Assembly (NCBI GenBank): GCA_021443045.1
Contig: JABUUT010000014.1
Location: forward strand, 53,919-65,539
Reading direction: 5' to 3'
Origin: Fibrobacteraceae bacterium
Lineage (GTDB): Bacteria; Fibrobacterota; Fibrobacteria; Fibrobacterales; Fibrobacteraceae
DNA: 11,621 nucleotides
Under the pieces are notes generated by a model, which worked only from the letters and a program-made list of their open reading frames with translations, had not been told where the DNA came from and ran no database searches. This document shows, piece by piece, positions 1 to 6,474 of this stretch (within the stretch, counting starts at the first letter, position 1; the number at the start of each line of letters is the position of its first letter). The position numbers were made by a program, and so were the translations under genes.

Positions 1-103
1 AATTTATGCGGATTTTTATTTCCGCTGTATAGACAAAGCAAGTTTAGAAATTTTTACAGGGCCTTGGTAGGCAGTTGTTGCAAAAATTGCAAAAACTTGA
101 GGT

Positions 104-130
104 TTGTCACAGAATGAGCCTTTGTACAAT
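104..130 (+). promoter_or_regulatory. Possible promoter of the SDR-like gene
   Basis: TTGTCA (104-109) and TACAAT (125-130) resemble -35 and -10 boxes, but the spacer is only 15 bp. Transcription would start near 137, almost on the ATG at 139. Upstream (76-95) is a short direct repeat of TTGCAAAAA type, and at 9-26 a small GCGGA/TCCGC hairpin that may end a gene outside the window. Weak call based only on motif resemblance. Confidence 0.25.
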
Positions 131-138
131 GTTATTTT

Positions 139-822
139 ATGGCTATGAAAGTTGTTTTGCTTGGTTCTACAGGTTTGTTGGGAAAATGTCTTTTGAGACT
201 TCTGGTTCAGTTGGAGCAGGTGGACGAAATATGCTGCCTTGTGAAGAGCGAGCCCAGTGCCTTGGAAACGGGAATTTACGAGGGTGCCCGAAAAATTCGC
301 TATGTTCTTACAGATTTTGAACAAATTAAGAACAAAGACTGTGAGGTGCGAAAGGAGTTTAATGCCGATGCCGTAGTTTGCTGTTTGGGCACCAGCCGAA
401 AAATGGCGGGGAGTAGAGAAAAACAGCGCTTGGTGGAAATGCAGATTCCCCTGACTTGTGCCGCAGTGGCCCGAGGTTCTGGATGTGGGCATTTTTTGGT
501 GGTAAGTTCCATGGGGGCAAACGCAGGCTCGCCCTGGTTTTATAACAAGGTAAAAGGCATGATGGAAGAAGGACTTTCCATGATGATGTTTCCTTCGCTT
601 ACTATTGTGCGTCCAGCCTTTGTGCAGCGTTTGTTTTTTAAGCAATCCTCTTTGTTGAGCAAGTTACTTGTTCTCCATCCGGAACTTTTTCCTGCACATT
701 TTAGGCCCGTTTCTCCAGAAATCATAGCCGTTCACTTGGCTTCTTCGCTGTTAAAGCCACCTAAGGGAACCCGGATTATTTACAATCGGGTGTTGGCAAC
801 GGTGCCCGTGGATATAAAATAG
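139..822 (+). CDS. Atypical SDR / NAD(P)-binding oxidoreductase, HTATIP2/YraR-like
   Basis: A 227-residue cytoplasmic Rossmann-fold protein. The N-terminus shows the dinucleotide-binding glycine motif G9-S-T-G12-L-L-G15 directly after the first beta strand. A Ser pair lies at about 123-124, followed by Y135-N-K-V-K139, which matches the SDR Tyr-x3-Lys catalytic pair. A later 'TIVRP' segment (about 155-159) resembles the strand-plus-RP signature of the HTATIP2/YraR group of atypical SDRs. Length fits that group (about 210-230 aa). The substrate cannot be told from sequence; family members are often annotated only as NAD(P)H-binding or nucleoside-diphosphate-sugar epimerase-like proteins. The start could be ATG 139 or ATG 145 (MAMK or MK); neither has a clear Shine-Dalgarno. 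No co-oriented neighbour is close, so it looks monocistronic, with the hairpin at 991-1017 as the nearest terminator. Family confidence is good, function low. Confidence 0.85.
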   Translation: MAMKVVLLGSTGLLGKCLLRLLVQLEQVDEICCLVKSEPSALETGIYEGARKIRYVLTDFEQIKNKDCEVRKEFNADAVVCCLGTSRKMAGSREKQRLVEMQIPLTCAAVARGSGCGHFLVVSSMGANAGSPWFYNKVKGMMEEGLSMMMFPSLTIVRPAFVQRLFFKQSSLLSKLLVLHPELFPAHFRPVSPEIIAVHLASSLLKPPKGTRIIYNRVLATVPVDIK

Positions 823-856
823 GCCAATCCTTTTTAGTTGCGGCCTTACATTCTCG

Positions 857-969
857 CATCCATCGCCCTGGATGGGGCAAGTTCTGCCTTCTCCACTTTT
901 CTAGGCTGGAAAAGGGACTGTCAAAGTGCAGGCTGAGCATTGTCCCTTTACGGGCTCAAGGAGTAGCCC
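857..969. other. Non-coding stretch with three inverted repeats
   Basis: Between the SDR-like gene and the tRNA there is no credible ORF. The stretch holds three small hairpins: CATCCA/TGGATG at 857-862 and 869-874, a perfect 8-bp AAAGGGAC/GTCCCTTT pair at 911-918 and 942-949 with a 23-nt loop, and GGGCT/AGCCC at 952-956 and 965-969. None has a T-tract, so they are not obvious terminators. The left arm of the middle repeat overlaps a near-copy of the tRNA-Gly 3' end (901-919). Confidence 0.5.
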
Positions 970-990
970 CAACTTTTCGTGTGGGCATAA

Positions 991-1017
991 AAAAAGACAC
1001 CATAAAGGTGTCTTTTT
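991..1017. terminator. Bidirectional Rho-independent terminator between the SDR-like gene and tRNA-Gly
   Basis: A perfect 11-bp stem, AAAAAGACACC (991-1001) with GGTGTCTTTTT (1007-1017), surrounds a 5-nt loop. Read on the minus strand it lies just past the tRNA 3' end and ends in a run of seven T (complement of 989-995), so it fits as the tRNA terminator. Read on the plus strand it has a five-T tail and could end the SDR-like transcript. Confidence 0.85.
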
Positions 1018-1024
1018 GTTCTAG

Positions 1025-1097
1025 AGCGGGAAAAGGGACTCGGACCCTCGACCCTAACCTTGGCAAGGTTATGCTCTACCAACTGAGCTATTCCCGC
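1025..1097 (-). tRNA. trnG: tRNA-Gly (anticodon GCC)
   Basis: The minus strand folds as a complete cloverleaf of 73 nt. The acceptor arm is GCGGGAA/TTCCCGC. The D arm is GCTC/GAGC with loop AGTTGGTA, keeping G18 and G19. The anticodon arm is TAACC-TTGCCAA-GGTTA with anticodon GCC, read for glycine. The variable loop is GGGTC and the discriminator base is T73, as usual for bacterial tRNA-Gly. The CCA tail is not encoded; the next bases are CTAG. The T loop reads TCCGAGT instead of TTCGAGT, so the normally conserved T55 is C. The T stem contains a G49-T65 wobble pair. The gene is 39 bp downstream of the cyclase stop on the same strand, but has its own strong promoter and a terminator. Confidence 0.95.
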
Positions 1098-1110
1098 GAG
1101 GACAAAGCCA

Positions 1111-1139
1111 ATTATAGAATAATATTTTTGCCTTGTCAA
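1111..1139 (-). promoter_or_regulatory. Consensus sigma70 promoter for tRNA-Gly
   Basis: On the minus strand, TTGACA (complement of 1134-1139) and TATAAT (complement of 1111-1116) are separated by exactly 17 bp. Both hexamers match the sigma70 consensus at every position. Predicted transcription start is near 1104, about 7 nt before the mature tRNA 5' end, a typical tRNA leader. The TGA inside the -35 box is the stop codon of the cyclase gene (1136-1138). Confidence 0.9.
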
Positions 1140-2206
1140 GGGGAATGTAGAGAAAAAATTAAAATTCCTTTTTTTCTTCCCTTTAATTCGAAAAAACCTT
1201 CCTTGGTACAGGTATAATTGTGGGGTAGGGGCAGGGGTATTATGGAGAAAAAGTCTTCGGAAATCAAAAAATCCTGCCCCAGTTTGCCACAAAGAGCCTG
1301 AATTCGCGAAGTCGTATTTAACACATCCCCATGGTAAGCCATTTCGCTTCCAAAATTTCCAACCTCGGTAGATATTACGGAACCGCAGTGAATGGCGGCC
1401 TTAAAGTCTGGAGCTATGCCATACCTCTTTATAAATTTTGGGGCAATGGCCTTTAGGCAGGCCTTAAAGTCGTAAAAACAGTTCAGTGGCTTGGCCTTGT
1501 GTTTGCAAGACTTTATTTTCCAGGTTAAAAACACGCCGTCTCCGGCAAACTGGTAAATTTCCCCTTGGTTTTCTTCGCAACAGTTCGACAGCAGCCTGTA
1601 GTAGTCTTTTATAAAATTGCTGTAGGTCACATGCCCCAGCTGCTCTGCTATGGTAGTGGAACTCTTAAGGTCGATAAACATGAACACCAAGTCTTCTTCC
1701 TTGGGGTCCTGATACTTGCCTAGCAGGGTGTTTACAAAAACTCGGGTGCCAAATTTTTTATGTACCGACCGTATAAAAGTAATCAAGTGTCCTAGCAAAA
1801 ACAAAATGAATATGGACATTTGGCACAGAGAACTTTCAAAGGCGCAAACCACTTTGTATATGCTCTCTGAGGTCACAAGGCTGAAATCGGGTTCTTTACT
1901 CCAAAGTAAAATGCAAATAATCAAGTTGGCGCTAATGGAAATCAAAAAAAAGCTGGATCGAATCATTAGAGCAGTAACCACCGGCCTGTGGTCCATTTCG
2001 TCTTGAAGTATAACCACATCGTAAATGCCGTGGGAAAGCCCCATAAAAATGGCAAATTGAACCACAAACAGCAAATTGGACGATTCAAAACGGAACGGGG
2101 AAGAGTACAGGTACACAGCAGAAAACCCAACTGCAGCTACAAGCCAGCTGGTAAGGTAATAGCAAATTGCCTTGAATTTGCGCTGTGTTAAACGACTCAT
2201 TGCCAT
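1136..2206 (-). CDS. Membrane-anchored class III adenylate/guanylate cyclase
   Basis: A 356-residue protein predicted to make a cyclic nucleotide from an NTP at the inner membrane. A basic N-terminus (MSRLTQRKFK) is followed by four hydrophobic segments at about 12-34, 45-68, 82-102 and 116-145, then a cytoplasmic class III cyclase domain from about 172 to 310. Visible catalytic features are D179 in FIDLKSST and D223 in FAGDG (metal-binding Asp pair), and N297 with R301 in HGDVLNTTSR (transition-state Asn/Arg). The usual purine-specifying Lys and Asp positions appear to hold Q219 and A290, so ATP versus GTP cannot be decided. The layout resembles four-helix cyclases seen in Bacteroidota. No Shine-Dalgarno precedes ATG 2206; M3 is an alternative start. 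A 58-aa ORF ends 3 bp upstream in the same frame, suggesting translational coupling or a split gene. tRNA-Gly follows downstream. Confidence 0.9.
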   Translation of the reverse strand: MAMSRLTQRKFKAICYYLTSWLVAAVGFSAVYLYSSPFRFESSNLLFVVQFAIFMGLSHGIYDVVILQDEMDHRPVVTALMIRSSFFLISISANLIICILLWSKEPDFSLVTSESIYKVVCAFESSLCQMSIFILFLLGHLITFIRSVHKKFGTRVFVNTLLGKYQDPKEEDLVFMFIDLKSSTTIAEQLGHVTYSNFIKDYYRLLSNCCEENQGEIYQFAGDGVFLTWKIKSCKHKAKPLNCFYDFKACLKAIAPKFIKRYGIAPDFKAAIHCGSVISTEVGNFGSEMAYHGDVLNTTSRIQALCGKLGQDFLISEDFFSIIPLPLPHNYTCTKEGFFELKGRKKGILIFSLHSP

Positions 2207-2209
2207 AGT

Positions 2210-2386
2210 TTAGTGTATGAATAGGGGCAAAGCCCATATCATGACGATTAGAATTATGTCCTTATAAGATTCTTCCAAAAGAAGGGTGGATGCCAAAAAG
2301 AAAATAGTTGTGGACAGCATCAAAAAAATGAGAAGCGGAATCCGTCTCTTTAACCTTTGTAAGATTGTAATTTTTTTGTAGTCCAT
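2210..2386 (-). CDS. Small two-helix membrane protein upstream of the cyclase
   Basis: A 58-codon ORF starts at ATG 2386 and stops at TAA 2212-2210. The product has a basic N-terminus (MDYKK, then RLKRR) and two hydrophobic segments, about residues 17-37 (starting PLLIFLMLS) and 43-57 (starting DIILIVMIW), with an acidic EES link: a small alpha-helical hairpin membrane protein. It lies 3 bp upstream of the cyclase ATG and is in the same reading frame, with one TAA between. It may be an independent small protein translationally coupled to the cyclase, a regulatory leader, or the N-terminal part of a six-helix cyclase cut by a nonsense mutation. The positive-inside charge pattern and tight junction favour a real reading frame. 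No clear ribosome-binding site is visible. I do not recognise a family. Confidence 0.6.
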   Translation of the reverse strand: MDYKKITILQRLKRRIPLLIFLMLSTTIFFLASTLLLEESYKDIILIVMIWALPLFIH

Positions 2387-2452
2387 GCAATAAAGATATA
2401 AATTAATTATTTTTCAAGAGGTTAAGTGGGTTAATAAAAAAAGAATATTCTA
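2387..2452. other. AT-rich divergent intergenic region between the cyclase unit and hemW
   Basis: This 66-bp spacer must carry the start signals of both divergent units unless transcription begins further away. It is very AT-rich (TATAAATTAATTAT core at 2397-2410). TATAAA at 2397-2402 could be a -10 box toward hemW, and TTGAAA on the minus strand (2412-2417) a -35 toward the cyclase, but no well-spaced pair is visible. Confidence 0.35.
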
Positions 2453-3625
2453 ATGCTCGGTATCTACATACATGTCCCTTTTTGTGCAAAAATATGCAAT
2501 TATTGCGATTTTAGGGTGATTTCTGCACCATCCAGGCTGTATTATACCTATACTAAACTTTTGTGCAGCGAAATAGAGGCTTTTAACCATGCCAACCCAG
2601 ATGTTTTGTCTTCGGCGGAAACTTTATACCTTGGCGGCGGCACTCCTTCCATTTTGCCCGAGGGCTGCTTAAATCAAATTTTTGATACCCTAAGAGGGGT
2701 AGGTGTAAAAGTGGAGAACCTCCGCGAAGTATCCATGGAATTCAATCCGGAGTCTTGCTCCTCTGAAAAAATCAAAATGGCCATGGATAATGGTGTGGGC
2801 CGTTTTAGTCTTGGCCTGCAAACATTTAATGGTGGTATTCTGAAAAAAATAGGCCGTTCTCACACTGTGGAACAGGGGAAACTGGCTCTGGAACGCCTAG
2901 CTTCAACCAAGGGAATCGAGGTCTCTGCCGATTTGATGTTCAATCTTCCGGGGCAAACTCTGGAATCTTTTATTCAAGATGTGGATGCTCTATCCCAATA
3001 TGCTCTAAATCATATTAGTTTTTACGGGCTTACCATTTCGCCAAAGACGCTTTTGGGGCAGCATGTGTCCAAAAATTTGTTGTCGGTAGACGATAGCCTC
3101 TATGAACCTATGTATCTGGAGGGGGTAAAACTTCTTGAAAGTCGAGGCTTTTGCCGGTACGAAGTGTCTAATTTTGCCCACAAAGGCTACGAAAGCATCC
3201 ACAACCAAAATTACTGGAATCGTGGGGATTATATTGGATTTGGTCCAGGCGCCCACAGTTATTTTCATGGAGTTCGATTTTATGCTCCAGAAGTGTACTC
3301 CCAGTGGAAAACTTATGTGGAAAAAGGCTGCTCCAAGGAAGATTTAGTTTTAGATAAATTAACTATAGAAGATGTTTGGACGGAATGGGTGTGGCTTTCC
3401 TTACGCCAAAATAAAGGGTTGAACTTGTCTATACTAAAAGAAGCTGGTATTGAAATTCCTAAAAGTCTTTATGAAGCATGGCAAAAAAAGGATTTTTTGC
3501 ACTTTGAAAACCAGCACCTGCGGCTTATTGGCCGAGGGTGGGTTTTTATGGACCAAATTGTAACGGATATTCTTAACATGGATATTCCAATTTGGAGCAT
3601 GGAAAAACTCAAAAATATCCCATAA
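2453..3625 (+). CDS. hemW: Radical SAM heme chaperone HemW (HemN-like)
   Basis: A 390-residue cytoplasmic radical S-adenosylmethionine protein. Residues 3-20 carry the family signature YIHVPFC, with the [4Fe-4S] cysteines C11-x3-C15-x2-C18 followed by DF. The SAM-binding GGGTPS is at 61-66, an EFNPES strand follows, and HNQNYW (250-255) with GFGPGAHS (262-269) marks the HemN/HemW family. The protein lacks the longer N-terminus of true coproporphyrinogen dehydrogenase HemN, and its length fits HemW (about 380 aa). HemW binds heme and is proposed to deliver it to respiratory enzymes; many homologues were misnamed coproporphyrinogen oxidase. The start at 2453 places the motif where the family has it; the ribosome site is weak (AAAGAA, 2440-2445). 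It is divergent from the cyclase unit and no terminator is visible after it. Confidence 0.93.
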   Translation: MLGIYIHVPFCAKICNYCDFRVISAPSRLYYTYTKLLCSEIEAFNHANPDVLSSAETLYLGGGTPSILPEGCLNQIFDTLRGVGVKVENLREVSMEFNPESCSSEKIKMAMDNGVGRFSLGLQTFNGGILKKIGRSHTVEQGKLALERLASTKGIEVSADLMFNLPGQTLESFIQDVDALSQYALNHISFYGLTISPKTLLGQHVSKNLLSVDDSLYEPMYLEGVKLLESRGFCRYEVSNFAHKGYESIHNQNYWNRGDYIGFGPGAHSYFHGVRFYAPEVYSQWKTYVEKGCSKEDLVLDKLTIEDVWTEWVWLSLRQNKGLNLSILKEAGIEIPKSLYEAWQKKDFLHFENQHLRLIGRGWVFMDQIVTDILNMDIPIWSMEKLKNIP

Positions 3626-3694
3626 TTGGGTCTTTGTAGGTTTTGTCACTCCCACTCATGTAAAAAAAAATTATTTTAAATGTATATAAATGTT

Positions 3695-3723
3695 TATATT
3701 GTTGTTGCACTCCCGTAAAGAGG
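3695..3723 (+). promoter_or_regulatory. Candidate -10 box and ribosome-binding site for the secreted-protein operon
   Basis: The 104-bp gap after hemW holds an A9 run (3662-3670), then TATATT (3695-3700), a possible -10 with no good -35. AAAGAGG (3717-3723) is a clear Shine-Dalgarno 6 bp before ATG 3730 and fixes that start. A similar TTATATT occurs upstream of the barrel gene (10695-10701). The ribosome site is secure; the promoter is a guess. Confidence 0.4.
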
Positions 3724-3729
3724 CTTTTT

Positions 3730-6456
3730 ATGCTATTTAGGAACGAAATATCGGCGTCTTTGGTACTTGTGTCGTTGCTTTTGGCTTCGGCAGGTTCTTT
3801 TGCAGCCTTACCGGATTGTTCCAAGTATACCGAAGAACTTAAGAATATTTGCGATTATAAGCGCATTGAACTGCGCTCCAATGGTGGACTTTTTGTGGTA
3901 GGGGAAGACCAGGACCTTGATTTGTCCAATGCCCTGCCCAATGAGGATTTTTTTGCCTACACCTCGGTTCCTGACAACGATACCATTGACCTTTACCTGA
4001 ACAAGGATACCTCCCAGGTTATGAGTAAATCCATGACCCCAGTAACTTCGGGTGATGCTAATGCCCCCTATGTTCGGTATACCATAAAGGGCTACTACCC
4101 TTGTTTTAACATTGCTGTGGGTACCGCCGTTAGCGAATCCGATGATCCTGCAATTGCCAAGATTTACAATTTTTACGCCCCTGCCATTAAGTATTGCCTA
4201 GACAAGGACTGCAAGAAGGTGGTTTCCGACACTACACTGCTCTCCATGGATGTGGGGGAAGATGTAACCGTTTATGTGCAGGCCTATATTCCTATTGGCC
4301 CCGACTCATCAAAGTCTGATGATTCCTTGACTAAAACCTTTTACATCAACACTTCGGGTGCCAGTGACAATCTGATTTTTTCTAATACGGCGGGCGAACC
4401 ATTGAAGCTGGTCGAAGGTAAGGGAAGCCGTCTTGATGTGGAGGGTGGCAAGGCTACTTTTGTTGTTGGGGCCAAAAAAGCGGTGACCGACGGTTCCTCT
4501 TTTACACTGGGTGCCTATGAAGATGGCGTAAACAAGGATGGCCAGACCCAGTTTATTGTAAACGAAGGTTTTCCTGGAAATTTGCAGTTTGTAAACCCCG
4601 ACATGCCCACCTTGGATAGTGCCTCTATTTTTGACACCAATGGGGATGGTATTGGCGATAGCATTATTGCCTGGTACGGCGGCAAGATGGATTCCATTAA
4701 GGTGGAGTCTTTTAGCCACAACTGGCCAAACGGTGAAGACTTTAAGAAACACCAGGGCGAATGGACTCAAAAAGGCTCTGTGGTGCAGTTGACCAGCGTT
4801 AAGGCCGACATTCCGGAAGATGTGGGAAACGGCGTTCTCAAGTCTACCGTGAAGTCGGTAAACACCGGCAAGAGCGAAGAACTGTCTACAGAAATTACAG
4901 ACCGCATTGGTCCTGTAATTCGAAATGCAGTAATCACCTTGGGGCAGGGTGGAGACAAGGATACCTTGGTGCTCCGCTTTAATAAAGACATGGATTCTTC
5001 CTGGGCCAAGGGCGAAGATTTTATTTTGAACGGATCCAAATTGAATGCCAAGGCTATTGCCCAGGAAGGCAACCTTTGGACCATTGTGGTTGACTCTGGC
5101 GTAGTACATGTGGGTGATTCCATCTCCCTGGTTAAGGGTGGAAAAATTATTGCTGCCGATGGCAACAAAGCTGGAAAGAACAACCCTGCCATTGTGCAAA
5201 ATTCCAATGCAGTTTATGCTACCAACGAAAACAACGGCTTTTACGACCGCAATGGCGATGGCCGCATGGACAGTGCTTCCGTTGGCTTTGAACTTCCCAT
5301 TACAAGAGAATTCCTGGATGATCCAACCACCGTGCTTACATTCTACTGGTTAAAAAATGATGGAACCATCGATACTATTGTGCCAAACAAAAAAGATTTG
5401 CAACTGTCTGAAGACGGCCTTGTTGTAGGTTTTGGATTTGATGCCGACGACTACGACATTAAGAACAGTCTCACGTCCATAGACACTTCTTACACAAGCA
5501 ATGGTGGCAAGTATGGATACGCCGAATTGCAGAGTGTTGTTGTGGATATCGATGGCAACAAGGATACAGTGCTCACTCCTCTTGGCATGCACGACCGTCT
5601 GCCTCCTGTTATCGTTGGCACCTTCCTGCAGCCGGAGTCTTATGAAAAATTTGTGCCGGACCAGTTTACCATTACCTTCTCCGAACCTGTGGCTCACAGC
5701 AAAAAAGAAGACATCGACAAGAACCTGTCGTTCTATGTCGATGGCGAATGGGTAAACCTTTCTTATTCCAAGTCTGCGGTTTGGAGCGATGATGGAACTA
5801 CCCTTACCCTTTACTTAGGTAGTGGAACCAAACTTACCGATCGCATGAATCCTGCGGATTCCATTAAGTACGATAACTTTGAAAGTGGCTTTGAAGACAT
5901 GAATGGCAATATGGTTTCCGCCGTGATTCCGGCAGTGATGGTGCAGGGGGATCCTCGTGTGCTGATGCAGTCCACTTCTTTGGCATCCCTAGAAAGAGGA
6001 GCCTTGCTGGCTGACAAGGCAGCCTTTACAGAACGTTTTGTGGCTCAAGATGTAAGTATGGATGACGAAATGAAAAAGTCTCTGGGCGTTCTCTTGGATA
6101 TTAGTTTTGCAACCATTCTAAAAGAAGATTCTGCTTCTTCTGTGGAATTGAATTTGGAAGATATTGGTCTTCATTGGGAACTGTTCGTTTCTACCAATTT
6201 GGGTAACTACGTGGCCAGTTCTTCGGGTACCATTAAGTGCGATGATAAGTCTTTTAACAAGAATTGTTTTGAAAACCCCCGGAAACTGTATCTGCGCTGG
6301 AATATGCGTGCAGACGGTGGCCGTAAGGCCGGTGTAGGGGTTTATGTGGCCCAACTCAAGATTAATGTGTTCGGTGCAAAAAAATCGTTTAAGGTGGAAA
6401 AACTATACAACTGGGGCATTAGGCCGGGCACAGACGGTCTAAGTCTTGGGGAATAG
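3730..6456 (+). CDS. Secreted multidomain Ig-like protein with Ca-binding-type loops and FlgD-like C-terminal domain
   Basis: A 908-residue exported protein. Residues 1-25 form a Sec signal peptide ending SFA, followed by ALPDC. The mature N-terminal part (about 26-290) is beta-rich with several cysteines and no family I recognise. Two Asp loops resembling calcium-binding EF-hand or thrombospondin type 3 loops occur at 302-310 (DTNGDGIGD) and 506-514 (DRNGDGRMD). Each lies ahead of an Ig-like block that opens with D-R-x-x-P-V-I (391-397 and 622-628); the second block contains FTITFSEPV, like SbsA-type bacterial Ig domains. The C-terminus (about 820-895) has a Cys pair and WNMRADGGR...GVGVY (857-872), a FlgD-type Ig fold, and ends near WGIR. 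The role is probably cell-surface or extracellular structure or adhesion. A Shine-Dalgarno at 3717-3723 supports the start. The next gene, a collinear paralogue, begins 18 bp downstream, so the two form an operon. Confidence 0.85.
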   Translation: MLFRNEISASLVLVSLLLASAGSFAALPDCSKYTEELKNICDYKRIELRSNGGLFVVGEDQDLDLSNALPNEDFFAYTSVPDNDTIDLYLNKDTSQVMSKSMTPVTSGDANAPYVRYTIKGYYPCFNIAVGTAVSESDDPAIAKIYNFYAPAIKYCLDKDCKKVVSDTTLLSMDVGEDVTVYVQAYIPIGPDSSKSDDSLTKTFYINTSGASDNLIFSNTAGEPLKLVEGKGSRLDVEGGKATFVVGAKKAVTDGSSFTLGAYEDGVNKDGQTQFIVNEGFPGNLQFVNPDMPTLDSASIFDTNGDGIGDSIIAWYGGKMDSIKVESFSHNWPNGEDFKKHQGEWTQKGSVVQLTSVKADIPEDVGNGVLKSTVKSVNTGKSEELSTEITDRIGPVIRNAVITLGQGGDKDTLVLRFNKDMDSSWAKGEDFILNGSKLNAKAIAQEGNLWTIVVDSGVVHVGDSISLVKGGKIIAADGNKAGKNNPAIVQNSNAVYATNENNGFYDRNGDGRMDSASVGFELPITREFLDDPTTVLTFYWLKNDGTIDTIVPNKKDLQLSEDGLVVGFGFDADDYDIKNSLTSIDTSYTSNGGKYGYAELQSVVVDIDGNKDTVLTPLGMHDRLPPVIVGTFLQPESYEKFVPDQFTITFSEPVAHSKKEDIDKNLSFYVDGEWVNLSYSKSAVWSDDGTTLTLYLGSGTKLTDRMNPADSIKYDNFESGFEDMNGNMVSAVIPAVMVQGDPRVLMQSTSLASLERGALLADKAAFTERFVAQDVSMDDEMKKSLGVLLDISFATILKEDSASSVELNLEDIGLHWELFVSTNLGNYVASSSGTIKCDDKSFNKNCFENPRKLYLRWNMRADGGRKAGVGVYVAQLKINVFGAKKSFKVEKLYNWGIRPGTDGLSLGE

Positions 6457-6474
6457 TTTTCAGAGGGTAAAGTC

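Noticed and set aside
16..645. 209-codon minus-strand ORF opposite the SDR-like gene
   Set aside because: It has no recognisable domain, signal or ribosome site and lies antisense to a gene with clear Rossmann and SDR motifs.
981..1217. 78-codon plus-strand ORF across the tRNA
   Set aside because: It overlaps a complete tRNA-Gly, its promoter, and the 3' end of the cyclase gene.
4309..5199. 296-codon minus-strand ORF inside the 908-aa gene
   Set aside because: It is antisense to a gene with signal peptide, Asp loops and Ig motifs; the antisense product shows no domain. Codon bias of the real gene explains its openness.
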